NCBI GenBank assembly: GCA_900550185.1
Contig: URRN01000001.1
Span: forward strand, 1 to 64,000
Direction of reading: 5' to 3'
DNA from: an uncultured Collinsella sp.
GTDB lineage: Bacteria > Actinomycetota > Coriobacteriia > Coriobacteriales > Coriobacteriaceae
Length of the DNA: 64,000 nt
A program made the position numbers and the translations under genes. Positions 53,502 through 62,273 of the stretch are shown here, piece by piece (within the stretch, counting starts at the first letter, position 1; each line of letters starts with the position of its first letter). The notes under the pieces are model-generated. The model ran no database searches, was not told where the DNA came from, and saw only the letters and a program-made list of their open reading frames with translations.

Positions 53502-53630
53502 GCCGGGGCTGTTTGGGCTATCTCCCAAAACGTCCTCGGACATGTCGGAAGCCCCCGCTGCGCGCTACGCGCGGCGGGGGCTTCCTCCGTCCTGCGGAAT
53601 GTTTTGGGAGGTAACCCAAACAGCCCCGGC
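53502..53630. repeat. Two-tier palindrome with internal terminator, copy 2
   Basis: A 30-bp outer arm (53502-53531) is inversely repeated at 53601-53630. The nested hairpin GGAAGCCCCCGC...GCGGGGGCTTCC spans 53547-53585. The box CGTCCTCGGACATG (53531-53544) matches the one at 26619 with one mismatch. It ends the pfl transcript. Confidence 0.85.
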
Positions 53631-53744
53631 TGGGTCCTGTGCAGTCACCCTTTAGGGGGAACTCTCCTAATTATTTGGATGAGTCGTTTACTTACTTGTA
53701 CTGTTGCCGTCATCCCGCTGTTGTTGGGGTATGCTTTGTTCGTA

Positions 53745-53760
53745 TGTAAACGTATGACAT
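53745..53760 (+). promoter_or_regulatory. Operator for LacI regulator 4, own promoter
   Basis: TGTAAACGTATGACAT matches the pattern TG-W-AAACG-NN-TGACAT found twice upstream of the GH32 gene. It lies 19 bp before the regulator's start, consistent with autorepression. Confidence 0.6.
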
Positions 53761-53779
53761 GTTGATGGGGGAGGGTGCT

Positions 53780-54790
53780 ATGGCTCGCGAGAGTGCTCGT
53801 TCTAAGGATACGGCTAAGCCTGGCATCAAGGAAGTTGCGGCGGTGGCGGGGGTTTCGCCTACTACGGTATCTCGCGTGCTTAATAATCGCGGCTATATTA
53901 GCCAAGAGACCCGCGATAAGGTCCATGCCGCGATGAAGCGCATCAACTATACGCCCAACGATATCGCCCGTGCCATGCTCAACGGTCGCCTGAATCTTAT
54001 CGGTATGATCGTCCCCTATGTCAGCAGTCCGTTTCATGCCCAAGTGGTTCAAGTCATTGAGCATACCCTGGCCGAAAACGGTTTTAAGATGCTGCTGTGC
54101 AATAGCGCCAATCGACCCGAGCTTGAGCGCTCTTATATCGACATGCTTCGACGCAATATGGTTGATGGCGTCATCGTCAACTCGCTTAATATCGGTGCCG
54201 AGGCGTATGCCGAGATGGGCTTGAGTCTGGTTGGTATCGACTGCGACCTTGGCGAAGCCTCTGTTCAGATTGCGAGCGACAGCTATAGCATCGGCGAACT
54301 TGCCACGCGTCGCCTGATCGATGACGGATGTTCACGCATCCTGTGCCTGCGCAGCAATAGCCGCATGCGCATGCCTGCCAATAAGCGTACCGATGCCTAC
54401 CTCGATGTTGTTGAGCAGGCCGGTTTGCCCGCGCTTGTCCGTGAGGTTGAGTTCGTTAAGCCCGACGACGAAAAGAGCGCGGTCGTTGCGAAGATCCTCG
54501 ATGAGAACCCCGATATTGACGGCATCTTTGCGGGAGACGACACGATGGCGGCCATCTGTCTCAACGTTATGAAGCAGCGAGGCTTGAGCGCTCCGGGCGA
54601 TATTAAGGTCGTGGGCGCGGATGGTGCCCGCCGCACTATGACGTTTATGCCTGACTTAACAACCGTACGCCAAGATATCGATCGCATCGGAGAGCTCGCG
54701 GCGCAATCCATCATTGCTCTTATTAACGGCGAAAAGCCCGAATCGAATATCAAGCTCCCCGTTGAACTCATTGAGGGTAAAACCGCGTAG
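53780..54790 (+). CDS. LacI-family regulator 4 (sucrose/fructoside locus)
   Basis: A 336-residue LacI-type regulator. Its helix-turn-helix is IKEVAAVAGVSPTTVSRVLNN, and the C-terminal sugar-binding domain contains IVNSLNIGAEAY, FAGDDTMAA and KVVGADG. ATG 53780 follows GGGGGAGGG; the ATG at 53759 overlaps an operator. Unlike regulators 1-3 it has Pro-Thr at the recognition positions and is transcribed in the same direction as the genes it precedes. It probably responds to a fructose derivative. Confidence 0.87.
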   Translation: MARESARSKDTAKPGIKEVAAVAGVSPTTVSRVLNNRGYISQETRDKVHAAMKRINYTPNDIARAMLNGRLNLIGMIVPYVSSPFHAQVVQVIEHTLAENGFKMLLCNSANRPELERSYIDMLRRNMVDGVIVNSLNIGAEAYAEMGLSLVGIDCDLGEASVQIASDSYSIGELATRRLIDDGCSRILCLRSNSRMRMPANKRTDAYLDVVEQAGLPALVREVEFVKPDDEKSAVVAKILDENPDIDGIFAGDDTMAAICLNVMKQRGLSAPGDIKVVGADGARRTMTFMPDLTTVRQDIDRIGELAAQSIIALINGEKPESNIKLPVELIEGKTA

Positions 54791-54845
54791 TTCATCCCGT
54801 GCCAAAAGAATTCCTCAAACACCTCTGATGACCGTTCGCCGGCAT

Positions 54846-54861
54846 ATGTCAACCGTTTGCC
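54846..54861 (-). promoter_or_regulatory. Operator for LacI regulator 4, upstream copy
   Basis: On the minus strand this reads GGCAAACGGTTGACAT, a near match to the regulator 4 pattern. It lies 33 bp before the tandem pair at 54894. Confidence 0.45.
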
Positions 54862-54893
54862 GACGACTGGAACTGCGAAAAGACGTATTGGTG

Positions 54894-54926
54894 TGAAAAC
54901 GTTTGACATATGAAAACGATTGACAT
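54894..54926 (+). promoter_or_regulatory. Tandem operators before the GH32 gene
   Basis: TGAAAACGTTTGACAT (54894-54909) and TGAAAACGATTGACAT (54911-54926) are adjacent copies 17 bp apart, about 50 bp before the GH32 start. The repeat TTGACA within each may also supply the -35. Confidence 0.7.
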
Positions 54927-54974
54927 ATCTTGCAGTTGTACCGAGTTAGTATCTCGTGAGAAAGGAAGTCTCGG

Positions 54975-56357
54975 ATGCACAAGGTGTATTACCAGCCTGA
55001 GGGAATTTGGGTAGGCGACATCATGCCGTACGGCGAGGACGGCACGTTCTATCTCTATCATCAGCGTGACACGCGAAACCCCGGACCTTTCGGAGAGCCG
55101 TTTGGCTGGGCACTCGCGACAACCAAGGACTTCGTCAATTACAAAGACTTTGGCGAGAGCCTTGAGCGTGGCGGCGACGAGGAAGTCGACCAGTATGTTT
55201 ATGCCGGCACGGTGTTTAAGGTGGGCGACAAGTACCATGCGCTCTACACTGGTTGCAATCGCGATAAGGTCAAGGCACGCTTGATGAAGCAGGTTCTTCT
55301 TCACGCAACGAGTGACGACGCCGTCAAGTGGGAGAAGAACATCGCCGAGACGCTGCTTCCGCCCCAGGAGGGTTACGATGACCGCAACTGGCGCGATCCC
55401 TTTGTGCTTTGGGATGAGGAGAACGAAGAGTACATGCTCATCCTCGGCACGCGTGTGGGCGAGGACAAGCGTCTGATGACCGGTCGTCTGGTCAAGTTCA
55501 CCTCCAAGGACCTGGATACCTGGGAGTTCCAGGGCGACTGGTGGAATCCGGGCCTGTACACCATGTTCGAGATGCCTGATCTCTTTAAGATGGGCGACTG
55601 GTGGTATCTGGTGTTCTCCGAGTACAGTGATGGCAACAAGACCCGTTACCGCATGTCTCGCTCCATCAACGGTCCTTGGATCACTCCTGCGGACGATTCC
55701 TTCGATGGCCGCGCGTACTATGCCGCGCGTACCGCATTTGATGGCGAGCGCCGCGTTCTCTTTGGTTGGGTTCCTACGCGTGACGAGGGCGGCGACCCCA
55801 GCTCTTACCTGTGGGGTGGCACCTTTATGCCTCTCGAGATCGTTCAGCGTGCCGACGGAACGCTCGGCACCAAGCTCCCCGACAGCATGCTTGGCGCCTT
55901 TGGCGAGGGCAAGGCTGTCGAGACCTTTGAGCTTTCCTGCGAGTCGGGCAAGGTCGAGCAGGTGCTCGCCGCGGATGCCGGCTCCACCTACTTGCTCGAT
56001 GCCGACATTGAGCTCGGCGGTAACGCTGCCGGCTTCTCGGTCAAGTTCGCCGAGGACGCCGAGACTGGTCTTGCCTATGAGTTCCGCGCCAACCTGCGCG
56101 AGGGCAAGCTCGAGTTCACGCCGGCTCCCCAGTACCCGTGGTTCCAGGTCAACAACATGGGCCTCGAGCGTCCGTTGTTCTTTAAGGGCGAGGGCACTCA
56201 CCATGTGCGTCTGGTCGTCGACGACGACATCGCGACCATCTTTGTCGATGATGTTGCGCTTAACGCTCGCTTCTGCAATAAGCAGGGCCAGGGTGTGGCG
56301 CTGACGGTCACCGACGGTACGCTCAAGTGCGCAACTGCAACGATTGCGTCTCTGTAA
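54975..56357 (+). CDS. GH32-like fructosidase, divergent type
   Basis: A 460-residue five-bladed beta-propeller plus C-terminal beta-sandwich protein of the GH32 type. The usual WMNDPNG nucleophile motif is replaced by VGDIMPYGEDG, whose Asp could act as nucleophile. RDPFVLW (transition-state Asp) and FEMPDLF (acid/base Glu, usually ECP) follow. This fits a divergent GH32 branch rather than standard sucrose-6-phosphate hydrolase. The operon continues with EIIBC and a canonical GH32, so a phosphorylated or short fructo-oligosaccharide is the probable substrate. AGAAAGGAAGTCTCGG precedes ATG 54975. Confidence 0.8.
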   Translation: MHKVYYQPEGIWVGDIMPYGEDGTFYLYHQRDTRNPGPFGEPFGWALATTKDFVNYKDFGESLERGGDEEVDQYVYAGTVFKVGDKYHALYTGCNRDKVKARLMKQVLLHATSDDAVKWEKNIAETLLPPQEGYDDRNWRDPFVLWDEENEEYMLILGTRVGEDKRLMTGRLVKFTSKDLDTWEFQGDWWNPGLYTMFEMPDLFKMGDWWYLVFSEYSDGNKTRYRMSRSINGPWITPADDSFDGRAYYAARTAFDGERRVLFGWVPTRDEGGDPSSYLWGGTFMPLEIVQRADGTLGTKLPDSMLGAFGEGKAVETFELSCESGKVEQVLAADAGSTYLLDADIELGGNAAGFSVKFAEDAETGLAYEFRANLREGKLEFTPAPQYPWFQVNNMGLERPLFFKGEGTHHVRLVVDDDIATIFVDDVALNARFCNKQGQGVALTVTDGTLKCATATIASL

Positions 56358-56402
56358 TGGCATCAAATCGTCTTATGATTTCGTAAGGGAATGGAGAGGA
56401 AC

Positions 56403-57854
56403 ATGGACTACAAGGCAGTGTCCCAGCAAGTCGTCGACAACGTCGGCGGACTGGAGAACATCGAGGGCGCCACGCATTGCGTGACCCGTCTGCGTCTGGT
56501 GCTCAAGGATACGAGCAAATACAACAAGGCCGAGCTCGAGAACATCGATGGCGTCAAGGGCGTGCTGTACAACAGCGGCCAGCTCATGATCATCTTCGGT
56601 ACCGGTACCGTCAACAAGGTTTACGATGAGTTTATGGCTCTGACGGGCGTTAAGGAGATCAGCGCTTCCGAGGTCAAGGGCGCCGAGGCGGACAAGAAGG
56701 GCAAGTTCTTCTCGGTCCTCAAGGTATTCTCGGACATCTTTATCCCCATCATTCCCGCCTTCGTCGGCGCTGCAATCATCATCGGCCTTAAGTCGCTGAT
56801 CGTTGCCAACGGCCTCTTTGGCATGGAGGGCAGCCTCGCCGATCACAGCGAGTTCCTCAAGAACCTCGCAAGCTTCTTTGCCATTATCGCCACCACGTTC
56901 GACTACCTGCCTGTCCTGGTTATGTACAGCGCGGTCAAGCGTTTTGGCGGTAACCCGATCCTGGGCATCCTCGTCGGTATCGTCATGGTTCACCCGAGCC
57001 TTATGAACCGCAACACGTTCGTTATGGACCCGACGGGTGCTGAGTACTGGAACTTCGGTCCGCTATCCATTCCCATGGTTGCTTTCCAGGGCGGTGTGTT
57101 CCCCGCAATCCTGACTGCCTGGTTTATGGCCAAGGTCGAGAAGATTGCCCAGAAGTACATCCCCGAGGTCGTTTCGTTCGTCTTTGTCCCGACCGTTACC
57201 CTGATTCTTGCTAACGTCGCCCTGTTCACCGTGTTCGGCCCGCTCGGCAACCTGATCGGCGACGTCCTCGCCGGCGTAATCGATATCCTGTACAACAGGA
57301 TGGGCGTCTTTGGTGCCTTTGTCTTCGCCGCGTTCCTGCAGCCGCTCGTCGTTACCGGTACGCATCAGTTCATCCAGGGTATCGAGGCAAACCTTGTTGC
57401 CACGACTGGCTTCAACTACATCCAGGCCATCTGGTCGGTTTCCATCATCGCCCAGGGCGGCGGCGCCATCGGTATGTACCTCATTCACAAGAAGCACTCC
57501 AAAGAGCGCAACATCTGCATGTCGTCCTTTATCCCGACGCTGGTCGGAATCTCCGAGCCCGCTATCTTCGCTGCAAACATGCGCTACTCGATCATTCCGT
57601 TCATCTGCGCATGCATCGGTGCAGGCTGCGGCGGTGCCTTCGTCAAGCTCTTTGAGGTGCGCGCTATCGGTCAGGGTCTGACCGGCGTGCTTGGCCTGCT
57701 CATCGTCACGCCCGAGACGCTCGTGTGGTATGTGGCTGGCAATCTCATCGCCTTTATCGTGCCGATCGTCTTGATCTTTGCCTACAACAAGGCAAAGGGC
57801 GTTCCGACCACCGATGAAGAGGGCGCTGGCGCAGGCTTCGATGTCAGCTTCTAG
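56403..57854 (+). CDS. scrA: PTS sucrose-family EIIBC permease
   Basis: A 483-residue Glc-superfamily PTS permease. EIIB is N-terminal (about 1-90), with phospho-acceptor Cys in GATHCVTRLRL. EIIC follows (about 105-470), with GGNPILGILVG, VTGTHQFIQGIE and GISEPAIFAANMR typical of the sucrose/trehalose/beta-glucoside group. There is no EIIA domain, which fits ScrA proteins borrowing the glucose EIIA. GGAGAGG precedes ATG 56403; ATG 56391 is an alternative. It lies between two GH32 genes. Confidence 0.88.
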   Translation: MDYKAVSQQVVDNVGGLENIEGATHCVTRLRLVLKDTSKYNKAELENIDGVKGVLYNSGQLMIIFGTGTVNKVYDEFMALTGVKEISASEVKGAEADKKGKFFSVLKVFSDIFIPIIPAFVGAAIIIGLKSLIVANGLFGMEGSLADHSEFLKNLASFFAIIATTFDYLPVLVMYSAVKRFGGNPILGILVGIVMVHPSLMNRNTFVMDPTGAEYWNFGPLSIPMVAFQGGVFPAILTAWFMAKVEKIAQKYIPEVVSFVFVPTVTLILANVALFTVFGPLGNLIGDVLAGVIDILYNRMGVFGAFVFAAFLQPLVVTGTHQFIQGIEANLVATTGFNYIQAIWSVSIIAQGGGAIGMYLIHKKHSKERNICMSSFIPTLVGISEPAIFAANMRYSIIPFICACIGAGCGGAFVKLFEVRAIGQGLTGVLGLLIVTPETLVWYVAGNLIAFIVPIVLIFAYNKAKGVPTTDEEGAGAGFDVSF

Positions 57855-57890
57855 TTGAGCCGTTCAGCGTAATCTGAGGATAAGTCCATT

Positions 57891-57934
57891 TGGGGAAGGG
57901 CGTTCGACTCGTGTGAGTCGAGCGTCCTTCCCCA
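57891..57934 (+). terminator. Stem-loop after the EIIBC gene
   Basis: TGGGGAAGG (57891) pairs with CCTTCCCCA (57926), with an inner CGACTC/GAGTCG stem. It may attenuate transcription into the second GH32 gene, which starts 22 bp later. Confidence 0.7.
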
Positions 57935-57955
57935 TAGACGAGAAAGTCAACGGCG

Positions 57956-59398
57956 ATGTTAAATCAAAAAAACAAGGTGACACGCGCGGACTATGAGCAG
58001 TGGCGTGTCGGACAGGATGAGACGGCGGCTCGCATCGCGTCCGACCCCGATAGGCTTTTGTTCCATGTGGAGCCTGAGCTTGGCTGGCTCAACGACCCTA
58101 ACGGATTGGTGCAGATCGGGGATACGTATCACATCTATCATCAATACGATCCGTTCGATGCTGCGCATGGTGGTCCAGTGCTTTGGAACCATCTGACGAC
58201 AAAGGATTTTGTGACATACGAGAATCACGGCCCCGTGCTGTTCCCCGATTCCGATTTGGATTCGAGTGGAGCGTATTCTGGTTCTGCCTTTGTACGTGAT
58301 GGCAAGATTCACTACTTCTATACCGGCAACGTCAAGCATTTTGACCGCGATGATTACGACTACGTGTTGACGGGCCGTGAGCAAAACCAGATTCATATGG
58401 TTGCCGAGAATCCCGACGAATTGGGCGAGAAGCGCATGGCTGTTGGACCAGTCGATTACCCCGACGATATCGGTACGCACGTGCGCGACCCCAAGATCCT
58501 TGAGCACGATGGTATCTACTACATGGTTCTGGGCGCTCGTACGAAAGACGACCGTGGCTGCGTGCTTGTCTATACTTCGCGTGATTTAGGGGTCTGGAGC
58601 TATGCGACGCGCATTGAGCTGGGCGAGAAGTTTGGCTTTATGTGGGAGTGTCCTGATCTGTTTGAGCTCGATGGCGAGCTTATTCTCGTTTGCTGTCCGC
58701 AGGGCGTGCCCGCCGATGGCTGGCGTTACCGCAATCCGCACCAGTGCGTGTGGTTTTCCATCGAGGCCGATTGGGAGGCGCCGAGCTTTAAGATCGCCGG
58801 GCAGGGCATGCCTCCGATGGTTGATGCCGGTTTTGATTTCTATGCCCCGCAGTCCTTTGAGGATGCGGCAGGTCGACGCTTGATGATCGGATGGTCGGGT
58901 TGCCCCGATACGATGGCAGAAAGCCCGACGGTGGCACGCGGATGGCAGTGCGCGTTGACGGTGCCGAGAGAGCTGAGCATGCGTAGCGGTAAGCTCTGCC
59001 AGCAGCCGGCGCACGAGATCGAAGTGCTGCGCGGCGACTGCGTTCGTGCTACAGGCGGTGAGACCGTTGAAGAGCCTGGGCGCCTGTTTGATGTCGTGGT
59101 TTCCTGCGAGGACGCCAAGATGGTCGAGCTCGAGATTCGCAAGGGTGTCTTTGTGCGCTATGCGGACGGGACGCTTACCCTCGACATGGGTGACGAAGGC
59201 TATGGGCGTGACCGGAGGTCGATTGAGCTCAGCGAGCTCCGCGACCTGCGCGTGCTTTCGGACACTACGATGGTCGAGATTTTTGTCAACGGCGGCGAGG
59301 CGGCACTTACGAGCCGTACCTATTCGCCGGCGGTACCGGCGATGGAGCTGCGCGCCGAGGGTGCGGCATCGATGGATTTTTACCGTCTTGCGCGTTAA
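57956..59398 (+). CDS. scrB: Sucrose-6-phosphate hydrolase (GH32)
   Basis: A 480-residue canonical GH32 enzyme. The nucleophile Asp is in GWLNDPNGL, the stabilising Asp in HVRDPKIL and the acid/base Glu in MWECPDLF. It would cleave sucrose-6-phosphate from the EIIBC permease to glucose-6-phosphate and fructose. ATG 57956 has only a weak ribosome site. It may also act on other beta-fructosides. Confidence 0.9.
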   Translation: MLNQKNKVTRADYEQWRVGQDETAARIASDPDRLLFHVEPELGWLNDPNGLVQIGDTYHIYHQYDPFDAAHGGPVLWNHLTTKDFVTYENHGPVLFPDSDLDSSGAYSGSAFVRDGKIHYFYTGNVKHFDRDDYDYVLTGREQNQIHMVAENPDELGEKRMAVGPVDYPDDIGTHVRDPKILEHDGIYYMVLGARTKDDRGCVLVYTSRDLGVWSYATRIELGEKFGFMWECPDLFELDGELILVCCPQGVPADGWRYRNPHQCVWFSIEADWEAPSFKIAGQGMPPMVDAGFDFYAPQSFEDAAGRRLMIGWSGCPDTMAESPTVARGWQCALTVPRELSMRSGKLCQQPAHEIEVLRGDCVRATGGETVEEPGRLFDVVVSCEDAKMVELEIRKGVFVRYADGTLTLDMGDEGYGRDRRSIELSELRDLRVLSDTTMVEIFVNGGEAALTSRTYSPAVPAMELRAEGAASMDFYRLAR

Positions 59399-59674
59399 CC
59401 GTGCGTGGAGCACGATTGGACTTGCTGGGCGGAATGTGTCGCAGTTGCCGCAGCGAACTACCGTTTATCGCGTATAGCTACCGTTTGCGGAATAAGTAAC
59501 ACTCCTTAATAAACCGTGTAGAATCTCAGATAAGCACGGAGTTTTCCAGGGAGACGCTGTCCTTTGTTGTGTGCAAGGGGCGGCGTCTCTTTGGCGCTTG
59601 GACGCCGTTGTACAACAGTGCGGCGGCGCGTGCCATGTATTGAAAAGCCAATGTCGAGATGGGTCGTGATAAGA

Positions 59675-60529
59675 ATGGGCAAGTACGTAATCGTGGTTGA
59701 GTCTGGGTCGGATGTGACGCCGGAGCTCTGCGAACGCTATGGCATCGTGCGCGTGCCCATGCATGTCACGATTGGTGACGAGACCGTCGAGGACGGCTCG
59801 ATCGATCCGCTCGAGATTTATTCGCGCTGCAACGAGTTTGGTGTGATGCCCAAGACCAGTGGCTGTTCGCCAGCGGATTTTGCGCATGTGTACGACCGCA
59901 TCCATGCCGAGCAACCCGACGCGACTATTTTGCATCTTGCATATTCTGAGGCCACGACCTGCTCGCATCAATCATCGAAGATCGCCGCCAAGGGTCGCGA
60001 TTACGTCTACTCCATGGACACGCGCTTTGTCTCGGTAGGCCAGTCGCTCGTTGTCGTCGAGACCGCCAAGTATATTGAGGCTCATCCCGATGCCACCGTT
60101 GACGAAATTTTCGCCTTCACCAATTCGGTCATGGACCGCGTACTGTTGGGCTTTGTCCCAACCGATCTCGCCTTCCTTAAGGCCGGCGGTCGCTTGTCCA
60201 ACGTGGCATTCCTCGGTGCCCATCTGCTCAAGATTAAGCCCTGCATTGAGGTGACGGGTGGTAAGTTCGTGGCGACCAAGAAGTTCCGCGGTTCTATGCT
60301 TAAGTGTGCCCGTGCCTTTATTGATCACATGGTAGAGAAGGGCGAGATCGACTACTCGCATATTGGCTTGGCGTATTCGGTGGGTCTTTCCGAGGAGTTG
60401 CGCGACGACATGGAAGTCTATGCACACGATCTTGGCTTTAAGGACGTTACCTGGACTCAGGTCGGCGGCGTCATCTCGAGCCATTGCGGCCCGACCGCCT
60501 TCGGCGCGGTGCTCACGCTCAAGGCGTAA
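59675..60529 (+). CDS. DegV-family fatty-acid-binding protein
   Basis: A 284-residue DegV (FakB-like) protein that binds a fatty acid for phosphorylation by a FakA-type kinase. The first domain carries the hallmark TSGCSPADF loop and a DSGSDV-type start (VIVVESGSDVTPEL). The second has RLSNVAFLGAHLLKIKPC. ATG 59675 is chosen because homology begins at MGKYVIV. No fakA gene is adjacent. Confidence 0.85.
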   Translation: MGKYVIVVESGSDVTPELCERYGIVRVPMHVTIGDETVEDGSIDPLEIYSRCNEFGVMPKTSGCSPADFAHVYDRIHAEQPDATILHLAYSEATTCSHQSSKIAAKGRDYVYSMDTRFVSVGQSLVVVETAKYIEAHPDATVDEIFAFTNSVMDRVLLGFVPTDLAFLKAGGRLSNVAFLGAHLLKIKPCIEVTGGKFVATKKFRGSMLKCARAFIDHMVEKGEIDYSHIGLAYSVGLSEELRDDMEVYAHDLGFKDVTWTQVGGVISSHCGPTAFGAVLTLKA

Positions 60530-60560
60530 GGCCTGGCGTCTATCGATATCTATTGCCTCG

Positions 60561-60596
60561 GCGGCGGGCGGGCTGCGATAACCCTCCCGCCGCTCT
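60561..60596 (+). terminator. Terminator after the DegV gene
   Basis: GCGGCGGG (60561) pairs with CCCGCCGC (60586), followed by TCTT. It lies 32 bp after the stop. Confidence 0.65.
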
Positions 60597-60715
60597 TGCG
60601 TGGGGTCAAATAGAACAACCCAATTGACCGCTAAACCATTTCACCATCATGCGTATGGGCTAGAATGGCTCTGGCATTTATGTAACTAAAACCAATGAGA
60701 GGCAAGGTAGCGGGA

Positions 60716-61534
60716 ATGGCTGAGATGACGCTCGAGGGTGTGGACGCTCGTCCCGAGGACTCCGCGTTTGCCCTGGGCCGCGTACATTCGATTGAGACGA
60801 TGGGAACGGTCGACGGACCCGGCATTCGCTTTGTGGTGTTTGTTCAGGGCTGTCCCATGCGCTGCGCGTATTGCCACAATCCCGATACCTGGTCGGTCAA
60901 CGGCGGCACCATGGTGACCGTCGAACACCTGATGGACGAGTTTCAGAGTAACCATGAGTTTTACCGCAGCGGCGGCATTACCGTTTCGGGCGGTGAACCG
61001 CTCCTGCAGCCTGAGTTTTTGGCCGACCTATTCCGTGCAATGCACAACAATCCCGATGGCCGCGTGCATACCTGCCTGGATAGCTGCGGTTATGCGTTTG
61101 ATCCCAACCGCCCCGAGAAGTTCGATGCCGTTCTCAACGAGACCGACATGGTGCTGCTCGACATCAAGCATGCCGATCCGGCTGAGCATAAAAAGCTGAC
61201 CGGCTGCGATCCCGCACGCATTCTGGCGTTTGGTGATGAGCTCGCGCGTCGCAAGATTAAGGTCGTTATCCGCCACGTGGTAGTGCCGGGCATTACCGAC
61301 ACGGTGGAGGAGTGCGAGGCACTCGGTCGTCTAATCGCCCCGTGGCATAACGTGGTCGGCCTGGAGATGCTGCCGTATCACACGATGGGTGTCGTCAAGT
61401 ACGAGCAACTGGGCATTCCCTATAAGCTCGAGGGCGTGCCCCAGATGGATACCGCGCGCATGCCCGAGCTGCGCAACGCCGTCATGACGGGCATGAAAAA
61501 GCGCCGCGCCGAACTCAAAAACGCCATCGGCTAG
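60716..61534 (+). CDS. pflA: Pyruvate formate-lyase activating enzyme
   Basis: A 272-residue radical SAM enzyme that installs the glycyl radical on PFL. The [4Fe-4S] cysteines are in CPMRCAYCHNPDTW. Further landmarks are GTVDGPGIRFVVF, the SAM-binding SGGEPLLQ and LLDIKHADP. ATG 60716 is chosen; ATG 60695 is possible. It is 7.2 kb from the split pfl genes rather than next to them. Its target Gly is on the separate 83-residue protein at 53227. Confidence 0.93.
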   Translation: MAEMTLEGVDARPEDSAFALGRVHSIETMGTVDGPGIRFVVFVQGCPMRCAYCHNPDTWSVNGGTMVTVEHLMDEFQSNHEFYRSGGITVSGGEPLLQPEFLADLFRAMHNNPDGRVHTCLDSCGYAFDPNRPEKFDAVLNETDMVLLDIKHADPAEHKKLTGCDPARILAFGDELARRKIKVVIRHVVVPGITDTVEECEALGRLIAPWHNVVGLEMLPYHTMGVVKYEQLGIPYKLEGVPQMDTARMPELRNAVMTGMKKRRAELKNAIG

Positions 61535-61555
61535 CGAGCCATTTTCGCTCCCCAA

Positions 61556-61588
61556 AGGCACTCATTGGGGACAGACTTAAATGAGTGC
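61556..61588. repeat. GGCACTCATT hairpin after pflA
   Basis: GGCACTCATT pairs with AATGAGTGCC. The loop contains GGGGACAGACTT, a relative of the CATTGGGGACGTTCTT repeat. It may act as the pflA terminator. Confidence 0.6.
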
Positions 61589-61625
61589 CCCTGGGCACCA
61601 AGTTGATTGCCAAAGAGCCCCGTCA

Positions 61626-61692
61626 AGTTGCGGTGGAATAGTTCTTGTTTTTCGGCTTATGCCGTTCAAACAGGAACTATTTCACCGCAACT
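61626..61692. repeat. Intergenic palindrome with AGTTGCGGTGGAATAG arms, copy 2
   Basis: AGTTGCGGTGGAATAGTTC (61626) and GAACTATTTCACCGCAACT (61674) are perfect 19-bp inverses. The arms match those at 10465-10531; the loops differ. The remaining gap to 61850 holds no recognised gene. Confidence 0.85.
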
Positions 61693-61850
61693 GCGTTTTG
61701 GGTAGAGATGTGCAACAGAATTGGCAAAAATGCATAGAAACGCTTGTGGTTTCTTTAAAGACACCTTAAACGCCACTGAATATCTTTGGAAAGAAATGCC
61801 TGCTCGGTATCATGCTGCTCGTATATAAACGGTAGCAGTCAGGAGACCAC

Positions 61851-62273
61851 GTGCGAAACATCGCATCGCGGGATGAGTATGTGCCGCAGCATAGCAGCAG
61901 ATATGAGACGAAGGGCACGTCTTCGCGTGGCCTTGCCGACGCTCGCATCCGCGTGAGGAAGATTGCCGCCATTGGGATGCTAACGTCGGCGGTTATTATC
62001 CTCGGAATTACCGCCAAAACCTACGCATCGGAGCGAATGGCACACTCAGATGCGTCAACGGTACAGCTGCAAAACGAAAAGGTTTCAAAGTCCAAAGCGT
62101 CGGCAGATCTCAAGACGAGACTTTCGAAGGCGGACTTCAACGATATCCCTTCGAGTGATACCGTTCAGACCTTCTCGTTGGTGGATAAGAAGATTCCTAC
62201 CTTGGAGGATGAGAGCCTTGCTTCGCTCCAGGATGCCCTGAGCCGGGTGCAGGAGCTGGGTGAGTGGGCGTAG
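61851..62273 (+). CDS. N-terminal part of a membrane-anchored beta-lactamase-fold protein
   Basis: A 140-residue product starting at GTG 61851 after CAGGAG. It has a basic cytoplasmic N terminus, one hydrophobic segment (about 38-55) and a Ser/Lys/Asp-rich stalk ending LSRVQELGEWA. The stop at 62271-62273 falls ten bases after the start of the next frame, which holds the catalytic domain. A one-base deletion in TGGGCGTAGTG would explain the break, because TGG-GCG-GTA-GTG would read straight on as WAVVFYDL. It is therefore probably the 5' half of one frameshifted gene. Confidence 0.65.
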   Translation: MRNIASRDEYVPQHSSRYETKGTSSRGLADARIRVRKIAAIGMLTSAVIILGITAKTYASERMAHSDASTVQLQNEKVSKSKASADLKTRLSKADFNDIPSSDTVQTFSLVDKKIPTLEDESLASLQDALSRVQELGEWA

